Below are positions 43,101-54,038 of a DNA stretch of 64,000 nucleotides, piece by piece. This stretch comes from Pyropia haitanensis. Its lineage: Eukaryota; Rhodophyta; Bangiophyceae; Bangiales; Bangiaceae. Within the stretch, counting starts at the first letter, position 1; the number at the start of each line of letters is the position of its first letter. The notes beneath the pieces were generated by a model that saw only the letters and a program-made list of their open reading frames with translations, ran no database searches and was not told the DNA's origin. The stretch lies in NCBI GenBank assembly GCA_008729055.1, contig SDUX01000001.1:4089543-4153542 (forward strand). Direction: 5' to 3'. The position numbers and the translations under genes were made by a program.

Positions 43101-43896
43101 TGTAGCCAATGCCCAGCAAGTGGCCAATCCCGACCACGCTGTCCGAGTCCTGCTCGTACACAAAACCAAACACGTCCGCGCCAGAAGAGGGAAGAAAGGG
43201 GACCGTCGGCGGCATGACAATGTCCCACCGCGTCAGCAACGCCAATGTCTTGGTATCCACCTGGAGCAGGCTCAGCGGGATCTGCTGGAAGCCAAAGCCC
43301 GACGACAGCGAGCGGCCCACCGACATGATCAGCAGGTTGCCGTCGGCATCAAAGTCCAACGACCGACCCACGTTGTTGAACGTCGGCTGCACGTCGTACT
43401 GGTTGCGCCGCAGCACGTCACCCGTCGCTGCGTCGTACACAATGACCACCGTGTCCTCAAACGACCCCAACGTCTGGTTGCCCACGTCCCCCGCGGTGTA
43501 GCCAACTGCAAAAATAAGGCCGGCGCGCAGCTTCATGCCCCACAGCACGTCCATCTGCGGGGTGGACCCCGCCGTCCGCGAATATATGAGGTTCAGGTCC
43601 CTGTCAAACTGGCCGACCACAAAGTCATTGTCCTGGAAGCCCACAAAGTAGGAGTTGCACGTGTTCGGGTCCGTCACCACCGCGTTGGAGACACGGATGG
43701 CCGCGGCACCGCCAGCCACGCTCAGCAGTAGAGCGAGCATCAGCGGCACCGCCCATATTGCCGAGCACAGGGCGGCCCGCAGTCGGCTGCGCGTCCCCCC
43801 GCAGCCGCCGCCACCGCGCCAGTTGCCGCCGCCGTTGCCGTCTTCACTGCCACCGCCGCCGCTGCCGCCGCTGCCGACGCCCCCGCCACGCGCCAT
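40144..43896 (-). CDS. Large mucin-like cell-surface protein (Thr/Pro and Ser/Glu/Pro repeats, one membrane anchor)
   Basis: About 1250 residues from the ATG at 43896 (MARGGG) to the TAA at 40144. A hydrophobic segment (AVPLMLALLLSVAGGAAA) acts as signal peptide or anchor. An N-terminal domain of about 390 residues has repeating beta-rich motifs (FDADGNLLIMSV, KEDGSGILVGGS, ADGAGSYFIVGN), as in propeller-like extracellular repeats, with NQT and similar sequons. Then comes a mucin-like region of about 400 residues of PTATA, LPTGTGT and TPTPS, then acidic repeats of EPSESAEPSESV. A Cys-containing C-terminal domain (SCDVATN, SGRCGFNQTV) follows, then a single membrane helix (ITGIVVAGVGLVAMGAFVLL). 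It is probably heavily O-glycosylated and part of the cell wall or surface matrix. The specific family was not recognised. One frame throughout. Confidence 0.75.
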   Translation of the reverse strand: MARGGGVGSGGSGGGGSEDGNGGGNWRGGGGCGGTRSRLRAALCSAIWAVPLMLALLLSVAGGAAAIRVSNAVVTDPNTCNSYFVGFQDNDFVVGQFDRDLNLIYSRTAGSTPQMDVLWGMKLRAGLIFAVGYTAGDVGNQTLGSFEDTVVIVYDAATGDVLRRNQYDVQPTFNNVGRSLDFDADGNLLIMSVGRSLSSGFGFQQIPLSLLQVDTKTLALLTRWDIVMPPTVPFLPSSGADVFGFVYEQDSDSVVGIGHLLGIGYIFRFSLSSSTIIDSHTFSQPFANGFAVQDIVADGAGSYFIVGNTDNSLSADLSPADARVNEYHAYIKRYNTPLSDGPAWTRQVVGLGGRQRASTIALKEDGSGILVGGSCDHAFVFEGFSVDHAGPDDVEDGLLMELTTDGQFVSMSAVGVPDSAVNGISVCQNQPPVLVGRIDGGNAPPFVILEPTPTPTPSATPVPTATATPTATPTRSATPTASATPSEDIPEPTADPVPEETTNPGETEFPFETDLPNITDPAEPTPTPTATAVVVFPTPDETDEPIDTELPDPTPTATATATVPSSSPTALSTPSATALPTALPTASALPTATATAQPTATATATATATALPTGTGTALPTATATATATALPTGTGTVLPTATAQPTATALPTGTGTALPTATAQPTATATALPTATATALPTATATALPTATSVLAFPTPTATPGPVLPTASPTPTGVPTGLPTATPFPQVSTATPSATSSATPSATPVPTLPTSTPTPGAPTATPTASPTGFGPLPTSTPTRTPTVVGPTPTATVRPTGGLATPTPTPTSTNPAFTREPVFGTATPTPSATPTPTGLGPRPTPTDDADASESVEPSDTIDPSESVEPSESAEPSESAEPSESVEPSESAEPSESAEPSETAEESPAPSDAEESAEPSGSPEESPGPPDGTPTPSPDPCANGACATAIPTPSGTATPSCDVATNTSDIFLDPTTYYYRVNFVILLAGPRYSGRCGFNQTVAEHFLSLSASNTLTQRRLWKITEISDGPAVFNFEDDVVTVGAASVASVPQPAVTATPSTTPEPAVRAGDLGAAAGDGRVLHRWAPLPSRAPLRLAQRQADGLPTPTPTASPTPNAAGVPRPTSTEAAMLMPDASMVSPNSVRVRVTMYADAVRRDLMMTTYFEYVEQGFLAQGMTSAGFPTEVAYFEQTPKVIDAQELTEADRAKGLSAGAITGIVVAGVGLVAMGAFVLLEAGALSTAGAADAAAAAV

Positions 43897-46800
43897 CCGC
43901 GCGCCCGCCCCTCTGCGGAGTCGACCCCGCCCCGCCGACGTACCCGCGCCGTCGTCGCGCCCTCCCCCGCTCCGGCCGAGTGGCGGGTGTGCGCGGCTCC
44001 CCCCCCCGTCACCCCGCAGCCGACGCTCCCCAGCCGCTCCCCGACCGAGACGCGGCGGGCCCGGCTGAGTGCAGGTCCTCATCAGAGGGTGATGCGTGGC
44101 CGCGGCGGGGCGCCCACATCCAGCTCCGTGCGGCCCACCCGCCGGGGTGCCGTCACCCCGCGCCGCCGCCGTCCCTCTCCACGCCAACGGCCGCGGCGGC
44201 GGTCGCATCGCCAGCCGGCCGCCGTCCGTCGTCGTCGCGCCGTCGCCGCTGCCGCCGCCGCTACAGCACGTCCCAGCCGGCGGCGGCGCCCGCTTCCCCG
44301 CAACGGTCACCACCGCACAAGGCGGTGGTGGCGTGTCAGCCGCCAGGATGACCGCGGCCAACGACGCGAGTACCAACAATGGCGACGACCACGACCCCCA
44401 GCAATGCGGCGGCGTGTCCGCGTCGCCCGCCCGACCCCCCCCACCAAAAGAAAAAGAAAAAAACGCGCTATACACCAGGGCGCGCGCGCACGGGAAGGGA
44501 ACGCACGCGACGCCGCCCGCCCGACGGTGACTGCCGTCGTCGGCGGCGCCCCTCAAGGTCACGCACCCTGGAGGCACGACCAGAGCAGGGCGGGTGGTCG
44601 CAGCGCGCCGGGTGCCGCGGCGCTGCCTATGGCGGGACTCCCCCTTGGGGGTAGGCAGGTGGGGGACCCCCCTGGACGCCACACCAGCCGTCGCTGCCAG
44701 CCAAACCGGGGTGCAGGTGGGGGGTGGGCGGAAGGGGGAGGGGAAGAGTAATGGAGCGGGGGTGGTGCGCCGCGTCGCGCAGTCAGTCACGGCAGCGGCC
44801 GGCGCAGGGGGCCCGGCCGACCGCCCTGTACGCCGCCGTGAACAACCGACGCGCCCCGCTCCCGCCAACGTCGGCACCACAGCCGCCGCCGCCACAGACG
44901 CGGGCGCCAGACGGAAGACGCCACGCGCGGCGTGCCCGCCAAGCGCAACCGGTCATGTCATCAGGCGGGGGTGGTCTGGCGCCACCCACCCAGCTGGGCG
45001 CCCCCCTCCCAACCCCCTTTGGCCGCCCCCTCCCCCCCCCCCAACCTCCTACGAGCGTCCCCTGGCGCCCATTGCCCCCCCCTGCAGACCCTCGATACAG
45101 CGCCACCCCTCCACGATGGGCGGCGACGGGTCGGGAGCCGTTGCGGGTCAATCGGGTTCCGCCACAGGGACTGACAAAAAAAAACCCGGCCAGCCGCCGC
45201 GGCAGCAGCGTGGACACCCCCGCACACGTAAGGGCGCTGGCGGGACGGCCGCGTGCCCCTGCTGCCCGCGTCCTCCCCCCCGGCTGTACGACGCGCGCCC
45301 ACCCGCCGGGGTTCGCCCCCCCATTGTCAGTCCGAGGGCGCCGTGGACGCACGACATCCACCGTGCGAGACCGGAACGCCGGCCCTGCCCGCCCGCCCGA
45401 CCGGCCAACCGCCCGCCCGCCCGCCCGCCCGCCCGCCCGACCGCTCCCAACCAGCCGCTGCCCGCCTGCCCCCCCCCCCCCCCCACCAACCTCCCACCAA
45501 GGAGAAGTTCCCGCGCCCACCCCCTTCCCCCCCCCGCCACGACGCCTGAGACGTGGTGCGTCGGTGACGGGGGCTCTCGAGGCAAAATAACCAGCGCCGG
45601 TCGTGCGTCGTCGGCGGCTGCCGGCCAGGGGAAGCCCCCCCTGCCGCTGCTGCTGCCGCTGCTGCCGCTGCTCCGGCTGCAACCGCTGCCGACGCCGACG
45701 CCGACGCCGACGCTGCCGGCCCGCCCGGCCGCCCGCTCGCCCAATTATTTCATCGGTGGGCGCCATCGGCCAAGCCCGCCGCCCCCTCCCGCAGGCAACC
45801 GCGAGCCGCCCCCCAACCACCCATGCGACGGCCCCCGCCCGCGCCCGGCGCGGGATCAGAGGGCAGTCGCCGCCGGCGCGGCGAGGAGGTAAGCGCGCGA
45901 AAACAACCAGGGACGTCAGCCAGACGCCAAGGCGCGTGGCGTACATCAAGTCACAGAAGGGGGGCGGGGAAAAGGAGGGGGGACAGGCGCCGTGCCCGCG
46001 ATCGCGCCCGTCGGGACACGTGCAAGAACGAGGCCGCGCACGGACCGGTAGCGATCGGCGCCACCGGCACTCCTCGGTGACCCCGGTTCATGCGGCGGGA
46101 ACCACGTCACAGATGCAGCTGCCAGTACAGTTTCACTGGCACGCGGGCTTGTACACGTGTGAAATTTTTACCAATTTGTTCCTGAAAGCACCTGAATTGT
46201 GTCTTTTCCTTTGAATCAATTGCTTGGCTTTGTCAGCAATTGCGGGTTGCGGAGGGCCGAGCATCACGACACACGAGGGAGCAACAGCGTCAGCGCAGAG
46301 AGCGCACCATCACCACAGCACTGTGGAAGAACAGACACACGGGATGGGCGTGGAAGGGAGGTCCTTTCCATCCCATGAACACGGGGTCCGACCTTACGGT
46401 GACAGAAGGGGCGACGTGGACGGCGAGCGTGGGGACGCAACGGCACCGCGCCGCGGTCGTGCCGAGCGCCCCTGCCCACCGCGCCCGCCGTCGCGCCGCT
46501 TTGCCTCCCCCGACCCGCGCCCGACGGTCATGGCATTCCGCACGCCTGGCTGCGGAAGCGGCGCCCGAGCGAGCGGGCCACCGCCATCTGGTCGTGTATG
46601 CGCGCGCACGCTGCTTTCACGGGCACACAGCCTCGGACAGGGGACGGTGCCGTCCCGTTGCTCCCGCTCTTTGGGATGCGCCCACGGGAGGTGCCCGCTG
46701 CGGCGGGCAGAGAGCGCCAAGGCATCAGAAGAGGAGCACGGGGGTCTTGCCGCGACAGGAAGTATGCCACAAAAAGAAATGGGCGCTCGTGGCGTCTGCC

Positions 46801-48467
46801 TACCGGCGGTGCCGCCGCCCGCGTCGGCCGCGTCCGCCCCCGCCCAGCCGCCATAGACGCCGCCGCGGCCTCACCGCGTACAACGTCCCGCATTCGGGTG
46901 CCGCCACAGCTCGCACGGCAAGGACAACCACGCCTGCGCCTGCCGTGCTGGTGGCCATCGCCCGTACGCGACAGCATACGACGCGGGCGTTGCAAGCACG
47001 CACCCAGCGCGCGCCCCCGCCCTGCCATGTACCCCCCCGCGGGAGGCAGGGGGGGGCGGGCCGCGCAGCGGGGTGGGGTGCGCAGGGAGCTCCCCGCACG
47101 CTCACCCTTTCCTCTGTGCCCCCAGTCCCCTCTGCTCGCGCGGGCGTTTGACATCGACGGAGGTGTGGCTCGCCGCGTCGGCGCACCGCGAGGGACGGCA
47201 CGGTGCCAGCGCCAACCGATCGATGGTGGTGGTGGTGGTGGTGGCGGCTGTGGTGGTGTGGCTGGGGCTGGGAGGGGGACGCGCCGCCGCCGGGACCTCG
47301 CCATCCAACGCCGTTGGCGTGACGAAAAGTACAAACGAGGAGGGGCGCTGTGTCGGCGCGACGCGCCAGACCCCCCCCCTCCCCACGGACCCTCCGCGAG
47401 CGCGCCGCCCATCTTCTCTTGCTGTCCTTTTTCTTTCTTTTTTTTTTCTTGCCGCCGCCAGGCCCTTCCACCGGGCCCGTGGCCCCAGCGCGGCGTGGCG
47501 CCGCCACCACTGGTTGCCGCCCGTGGGGCCCCGCGTCCCGCCCCCCCCGACGCACCGCGGCCGCCAACGCGGCCCGCCCCACCCGCCGGCCGCCCGTCAC
47601 CCGTCGCGCCGAGCCGGCGGCGGCCGCCGCCAAGGCGGCCACGACGTGCGCGGCGGCGGCGCGGCCAAACGGCGGCGCGCGTGTGTCCCACACACACACA
47701 CACACCCACGCCACCGCCGCCGGCGACGGGCGTTGACAGTGGGGGCGCCCGCGGCTCGCTGCCCCCTCCGCCGGCGCCGTGACGGCGCGGCGGCCTCGCT
47801 GTCGGCCGCGGCCGGCCGCGCGGTGGGCGGAGGAGGGGTGGTGTCGCCGTGGGGGGGCTCGCGGCGGCGTGGGGGGGGGGGGAGGGGGGGGTGGTTGCGA
47901 CGGCACGCCGCCGCCGACGACGCCCTGCCCGCCCGCGCCCGCGCCGGCGCGCCCACCGCCTTGGCCGCCGCCACGCCCGCCGTACCCGCGCCGCCGCCCC
48001 CCGTCCCGCCCCGCCCGCCCGCCCGCCCGCCCGCCCACCCGCCCACCCACCCGCCCGCCCGCCTTGATCCGCGTCGCCGCGGCCGCGGAGGCCGCGACGC
48101 GCCACGCCCCTGCGTCGCGGCTGGGCGGATTCCCCCCGCCACGCCCGCCGGTGCACCCCGTGCCGCGCGCCGCGGCGGCTGCTGCCAAGCCGCCGCCGTG
48201 CTGGTGCTTCCTACCCCCCCCCCCCCCCCCCCCACCCCGCCCCCCCTCTCCCCGACGGAAAGGTGCACCCACGCCCCCAGCCGCGCACTTGCGCGCGTGG
48301 ACGCCCCACCCGGTGACGAGGGACGGTGGCGGCGGCGGTGGCGTCCGCGTTGGGAGGGGGCGGCGTTGCAGATCCGGTCGGCGGCAGCGGCGGTGCGGGC
48401 GGGCGGCGGCGGCGGGGGTTGGGGGGGGGTGGCGTCCCGGCGCGCCCGCGACTGGCGGCACGATGGC
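43897..48467. other. Low-complexity stretch with no securely recognised gene
   Basis: Contains GCCC tetranucleotide tracts (45410-45440 and 48005-48060), a CA repeat near 47690-47705, and balanced patches at 46090-46400. An ATG at 47224 opens a signal-peptide-like stretch (MVVVVVVAAVVVWLGLGGG) but no domain follows. The distal part may hold the N-terminal exon of the reticulon gene; a frame ending RRARDWRHDG at 48467 could splice at 48469 to the exon starting at 48713. Confidence 0.4.
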
Positions 48468-48712
48468 GGTGACGGGCAAGTCACGCTGTACGTCTGGGGG
48501 GCACGGCGGGGGGCGCGGGGGGGGGGGGGGGTGGGGGGTGAGGGTCTGGGGGGGCGCGGTTTGAGCCTTGTGCGTGCGGGTTGGTGGGCGGCAGCGACGG
48601 GCACCGCGCTGACACCGTGCCTCCGTTCCCGTCTGGCGCCCCTTGCTCCCTCCGTGTTTGCTGGTCCTCTGCCTTTTTTTTCACGGTTCCGGCGTTCCGA
48701 CCCCCTTCCTAG

Positions 48713-49388
48713 TGCGGGCCATCGTGCTGTGGCACAACCCGGTCCGGTCGGGCACCTGGTTCACCGCCGGCCTCGCCCTCTTTTACCTCACCACCGTCCG
48801 CGGCCTGAGCGTCCTGTCCGTCGCGTCGCTGCTCGCCGCGGTCGGCCTCGTCGGCCGCCTGGCCGTTGCGTCTGCGCGGCGGGCGCTCTCCGACGCGGCC
48901 ACCGCCGCGGCGGTGGGCGCCCCCCCCGAGCCGTTTTTCCGCCCCGACGTGGTCGCCGCGTGGGCCACCGCCGCGGCCGACACGGGCAACGAGGTGGCCG
49001 AGGACCTCGCGCCCGTCCTGTCGGGCGCCGACCCCGCCGCGACGGGCCGGGCGGTGGCGGGCTTGGCGCTCACCTACGCCCTCGGCCGGCTGGTAGCCGA
49101 CGGCGTCCTCGCGGCGGCGGCGTGGATCGCCGCGTTTACGCTGCCGTCGGTGTACGCGTGGAAGCGGGCGGAGATTGACCGGGCGGTGGAGGGGCTCGCC
49201 GCGGGCGTCCGGGGGGGGGTCGCCCGGGGGGTGGACGGCGTCGGCGGCCACGTCGCGACCGCACGCGCGGCGATTGCGGAAGGGGGGGGGAAGCTGCTGG
49301 ACGGGCAGCCGGCGCTGCGGGGGTTCGCGGCGAGCGTGGGGCTCGCGCCGGGGGGGGGGGGAAGGCCGCGGAGGTCAAGTCGCTGTGA
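48713..49388 (+). CDS. Reticulon-domain protein, main exon
   Basis: Reticulons wedge into the cytosolic leaflet of the ER and shape tubules. The exon begins after a clear acceptor (CCCCTTCCTAG) at 48712. It reads (V)RAIVLWHNPVRSG, the hallmark start of the domain, then a long hydrophobic hairpin (TWFTAGLALFYLTT...SVASLLAAVGLVGRL). A loop with FFRPDVV and a segment resembling the conserved N-E-x2-E-x4-L region comes next, then a second hairpin (LVADGVLAAAAWIAAFTLPSVYAW) and a KRAEID tail. The frame runs into a G12 run (49350-49361). With one more G it would end KAAEVKSL at the TGA 49386, which I take as the likely stop; as written the frame continues into G-rich non-protein. The upstream exon and start codon are not secure. 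Confidence 0.75.
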
Positions 49389-50028
49389 GTGGGGGGGGGG
49401 GAGCGAGTGGTTGGCGGGGGGGGGGGGGGGGGGGGGCGGGGGAGCGGGGGGGGTGCACCTGCTGTCGGCGTGTGTGTCGGCGTGTGTCTGTGTGTGTGTG
49501 GCACCGTTGCCGCGCGCGCGCACGGATGTGCGGTGGCGCTCGCGGCGTGTGCGCGCGCGCCACAGGGTGGTGGGTGGGGCGGGTCGTGGCCACCGAGGGG
49601 GGCGGGCGGCGGGTGCCGCAGGGGGGGGGTGCCGCGTGCACGTGGCGGCGGCGGGGGGCGGCGACGCGGGGCGCCCCCCGGGCGCGTGGGGTGACCCGCC
49701 GCGGCGGCGTCGGCACCGCCGCCGTGTGCCCGCGGTGGGGCGTGCCCGCGGCGGCGGCAGTGTACGATAGAGTGCGTTTGCGTCGGTTGCGTTGGTGTTG
49801 CCCGCGCGGGTGGCCCGGCCGCGCGCCTTGTGTGTAGGCGCTGTCGCCGTGTGCGCCGTTGCTGTGTGTGCTGGGAGCTGGTCGTCCCCCCCATACCGAC
49901 GCTGCGCAGATGGGGGATCGTCGCGAGGGCGCGGGGACAGTCAAACAGGAAGAATAGAGCACACCCTGTACAGTCCAGCGTCACGAGGCAAAACAACCAC
50001 AAAACAGAGAGGGCGAGGGAGGAAAAAA
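49389..50028. other. Intergenic, G-rich then balanced
   Basis: G-runs and GTGT repeats to about 49600, then ordinary sequence to 50028. It lies between the convergent reticulon and BTB genes. No gene or RNA recognised. Confidence 0.45.
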
Positions 50029-51507
50029 CTATGGACAGAAGAAAAAGGAGGGGCGCAGCGACGGCAGGGGGGAACACAGGCGCGCGCTGCCACCCCAACA
50101 GCACATGCAGGAATACAATGGACCCGCCACAGGCAGCCACACCCACTGCTCTCCCCCCCCCCCCAGAGGATGGGAGCCCAAGAGGAAGAAACGAAGCAGA
50201 GCGCAGGGGGCACACGCCGCCGCGCGCGACGGCGGCCGCCTCAAAAGTCTTCGAGCAACGAAAAGACGTGCGGCGACGGGTCGCGCGGCGGCGGCGGCGG
50301 CACCCCCCGCCCGCGGCCGCACCCCACCCCCCCACAGCACGCGCCGCCACACCCGCTGCCGCCGCCACCACCAGGAACGCCTAGCCACGGCAGCCGCCGC
50401 GGGGGGGCACCCCCCCCCACGGGCGGCCACCCCCCCGGCCCCCAAACGCGCCACCACCGCCGCCACCGCCGCCCGCGTAGCCACCCACCCCCCCCCCCCC
50501 CCACCCATCGACAGCGGCGACACGGGCGACGGGGGACTCAAGCCGGCCCAGGCCGCCTCCATTTCCATGCCGCCGCCCGCCGCCGCGGGCGCCGGCACCG
50601 CACGCCAACCCGGCCGCGCGGCGGTGGCGGCGGAGGTGGCGGCGGTCGGCCAGGCCGGCACGGGGTCGGGGTACCAGCCGCCCCCGCCGCCCCCCCCCTG
50701 GCGCCGGCGCTTGGCGTCCAGCAGTGGGTGGTGGGCGGCGTCGCCGCCGTCGGACGGCAGCCCCGCCTCCCGCGTCGCCGCCGTCGCGGCGGCCGCGATG
50801 GCCGTCGCGGCGGCAGCGGCCGCGGCGGCCGCGTCGACGGCCGCCGCGACGTCAGCGGCGGCAAGGAGCGCGTCGAGCTCGGCGGCCAGACCGGTGAGGC
50901 CGTAATAGTCGGCCTCGACGCGGAGCTCTGCGAGCCACCCCAGGCCCGTCGCGCAGCACGCAATGCCGCCGCCGCCGCGGCGGGTGCCCCCTCTGCCACC
51001 GCCGTTGTCGCGTTCACGGGTGGACGTCGTGGCGGTGGCGGTGGCGGTGGCGGTGGCGTTGCCGATGCCTCCCCCCCCCACCCCCCTGGAGCCGCCACCA
51101 CCGCCGCCGCCGCCGCCGCTGCCGCCGCTGCCGCCACCCCCCCCCCCCGCCGCACCCACCGCCACCACCCCCGGCACCGTCCCCGAGCGGAGGTAGTTTA
51201 GGATGTGCCGAAAGTGGGTGCCGTCCCGGTCAATAAACAGCGCGCCGGTCGCGTCCGTCGCGGACGGCAAACCCCCCGACGATACCAGCGCGGACAGGAA
51301 GGTGGGCGACCGGGCGGTGAGGGTGGAGCGGCTGGTGGTGAAGGGCGTGCCGCCCACGTTGAGGCGGATGAGGTCGCGGCCACTAGGGCGGGGAGGGGGG
51401 AGCGCCGCACCAGACGCCGCCGCCCCAGCAGCACTAGCCGGGGGGGCGGGGGGGGACTCGCCGCGCCAGCCGTCGTCGCCCCCATCCTTATCGCCGGCGG
51501 CGTCCAT
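50029..51507 (-). CDS. KCTD-type BTB/POZ (T1) domain protein
   Basis: The ATG at 51507 opens MDAAGDKDGGDD. A T1-type BTB domain follows at about residues 45-115: LIRLNVGGTPFTTSRSTL, a LFIDRDG turn and FRHILNYLRSG. Its last helices (LRVEADYYGLTGLAAELDALL) come after a Gly/Thr-rich insert of about 70 residues. KCTD proteins form oligomers and often act as Cullin3 substrate adaptors. After the domain the protein is Ala/Gly-rich with a KRRR patch. The undisturbed frame continues to a stop at 50029, but its tail looks non-coding after the C15 run at 50488-50502. One extra base there gives a Gly-rich tail (GGYAGGGGG) ending at 50381, which is the more natural end. Confidence 0.8.
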   Translation of the reverse strand: MDAAGDKDGGDDGWRGESPPAPPASAAGAAASGAALPPPRPSGRDLIRLNVGGTPFTTSRSTLTARSPTFLSALVSSGGLPSATDATGALFIDRDGTHFRHILNYLRSGTVPGVVAVGAAGGGGGGSGGSGGGGGGGGGSRGVGGGGIGNATATATATATTSTRERDNGGGRGGTRRGGGGIACCATGLGWLAELRVEADYYGLTGLAAELDALLAAADVAAAVDAAAAAAAAATAIAAAATAATREAGLPSDGGDAAHHPLLDAKRRRQGGGGGGGWYPDPVPAWPTAATSAATAARPGWRAVPAPAAAGGGMEMEAAWAGLSPPSPVSPLSMGGGGGGWVATRAAVAAVVARLGAGGVAARGGGCPPAAAAVARRSWWWRRQRVWRRVLWGGGVRPRAGGAAAAAARPVAARLFVARRLLRRPPSRAAACAPCALLRFFLLGSHPLGGGGEQWVWLPVAGPLYSCMCCWGGSARLCSPLPSLRPSFFFCP

Positions 51508-54038
51508 GCCGGCGGCGGCGCGGGGCGCGCGGCCGCGGCCGCGGACCGGCCGCGGGCGACCGCCGCGCGACGCCCGCGGAGGACGACGCGGACGAGAAGT
51601 TGTGGGGGGAGGGTGACCGAACGGGGTGGGAGGGAGGGAAGAAACAGCGCGGGGGGGAGGCGGGGGAGGGGGGCCCCGCCGGCGTGCGGCCGCGACGAGG
51701 GCGCCCCGCGCGGCAATGCGCGGGCCACGCGGCCATCACGAGTGGGAGGACGGGCCCTCGGTGCACCCGCACCACCCGCTGCATTCTGCCGGGTCATCGC
51801 CTCCCCCCCCCGCCCACGGTGGTCGTACGGGCGGGTGCCGCGTGTGGAGCATACGCGCCGCGAGGTGCTGTGGCGTGGTGTGCGCTGTGCAACGAGTGTG
51901 GCGGGGCCAACCGGGTGGAATGGGTTTCCGCCAATCAGGATAACTCCCCGGGTGAGCCCTTCCTTCGAAATTTCACAACCTTAACTCCGTTCGGTGCGGT
52001 GCAAATTACCCACGATGGTGCATCACGGCGCCGCGCATGGGGTGGCCTCTCCCGACCTCCCCCCCCGGTTACGGCCGCGCGGCGGGCGGCGGCGGCGGGG
52101 CGGGCTGGGGTTTCGTCAACCTGCGCTGGGCGCCTTGCACCGGTGGCCTTGGGGGGTAGGGGTGTGTGTTTTCGGACCGGGTCCTCACACCGCCAGGTGT
52201 GGCTCGAGAGGTCTGTTTTCATTGTATCGACGGAAGTACCCGCGCGGAAGCAAGAGTAGCGCCACCGCGGGCGGCGTTGCGCCCAGCAGCGGCGACGTCG
52301 GCAGTCGTCGCTGCAGTACCCCTGACAGCAGCGATAGGCGAAAGGGCAGAACCACTCTGCCTCGGTTCGACCCCATACGTTTGGACGTCGTCCGGCGCGT
52401 AAGGCCGGCGTGCTGCCCGCCACACCCGCTCATATCCTCCGTCCTCGCGTTGTTTCCCGCCATTGCCACCCCAGCGCGCGCGCGTACCCCGCGTCGCGTC
52501 GGCATGGACAAGAGGACTGTCCGCAGCCGCTCTGTCCCTCCGTGCGTGGCCACGGCGAGTGTCGCAACTTGACGCGGCGAAGGTCTTGTCTCCCGCGCTG
52601 GACGGCCCGCAGTCGGCAGACCAGAACCTACTACCTTTTCCGATTTGCTTGCTGTACGAGCACAGTAGGAGTCGTACAGAGGCACCAAACAAGCAGGCTT
52701 CCACCACACTTGCACCGGCAGCGATGTACTGTACGACAAGGGGGGAATCTGGGACCACAACGAAGAACGCAGTTGCTTTTCTACATCCATTCCTATTTCT
52801 ACGGGCCATCGTCGTCTCTCTGCTTGATCCACCCGCTGCTCCTCTCGTGGCAGGAACCCAGCCGCACGTACCGTCGGTGTAATGTCGCCTGTACCGAACG
52901 TCCTGCCGATGGGGATTCTGTAATACACACTGAATTACACAATCCTTGGATTAGCAACATTGCCATGACGTTGATTTCTACACCTCGGATCTGCGCCTGG
53001 GTGGCGCCCCACCGGTTGGCCCGCCCCGCCTCCTCCCACTCCCCAGACGGCCCAGTTGGGGCGTGCGGCGGCGCCGGATCGATGAGCATGGGCGTTTCTC
53101 CGCCACCGTGACAGGGTGTCGGCCGCGGTCGCCCGTCGCGACCGCGCCCGTGCCCGCGGGTGCCGCGCGGGTATCGGCCGCACCGTCGGGTCCGGCTGAC
53201 CGCACGTCGCTGCCCGCGGGGCGCGCCTACGTACGGTATCGGATGCCAGCAGCGTCAATGATCTGGCCGCTATGGAAGGATTTCTCCCCCTTTCCCCACC
53301 CCTTCACGCCTACCGTCGGTGACGAGGCGGGTGGGCTCAACAGACGCCCGCCCGTCCGCAACGGCAACCCCCGCTGCCCCTGCCGCGTGGCCGCCGGCCG
53401 CGGCCGTCATTGCCCACCGCAGCATCCGTGAGCAGCGGACGGCCACCCCCACACGCGCCCCCCACCTCCACTCCCCATCGGAGAAATGAAGAAAATGGGT
53501 CTGCGGCGGGCGCGTGAGTTGGGCGGGCAACGCGCGGCGGGGCAACGGACGACCACCGCTCGCACGCGCATGCGTACCGCCCGCCTCGCTCGCCATGCCC
53601 CGGTTGCCAGTGTCGGCCGGGACGCTCGCACGGCCGCGGGGCGGGCCCGAGGATCCCGTCGGCCGGCCTCGCGGCGGCGGCGCGCTGCCGTCCCTGTCAG
53701 GTGGCGGCGGCTGCCGCGCGTCGCACGGACGCGCCGGGCGGTGGCGCCTTGCCCTCGGAGGAAAGAGCGGGGAGGGCGGGGTGGGGGAGACCCGTCCGCA
53801 GCCGCCGCCACCAGTACTAGCGGGTACAAGAGCGCCGCCGCCGTTGACCAGTGGGGGATGCCGGCCCTCTCCAAGCCACCACCAGCACACCACACCAGCC
53901 TCCACACGCCCAAGCCGATCAGCCTCCCCATTCAAGCACCGACCACCACCCGCACTTGACGTCCCGTCCACCCTCTATCGCCTCGCCGGCTGTCTCCGTC
54001 GCTCCTCTCTTCTTCTTCTCCCTTTCCATACCCATACC
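51508..54038. other. Intergenic, relatively AT-rich for this window; no recognised gene
   Basis: 51900-53250 is the most balanced stretch outside the retroelement. It has overlapping ORFs of 100-250 codons on both strands, none with a recognisable domain and none clearly better than the others. It may contain remnants of mobile DNA. The part from 53950 on, with CTCTTCTTCTTCTCCC, is probably the 5' leader of the spondin-N gene. Confidence 0.45.

Noticed and set aside
51900..53250. Candidate transposase or other gene in the balanced-composition stretch
   Set aside because: Several overlapping ORFs exist on both strands, but none shows a recognisable catalytic motif or clear coding bias.
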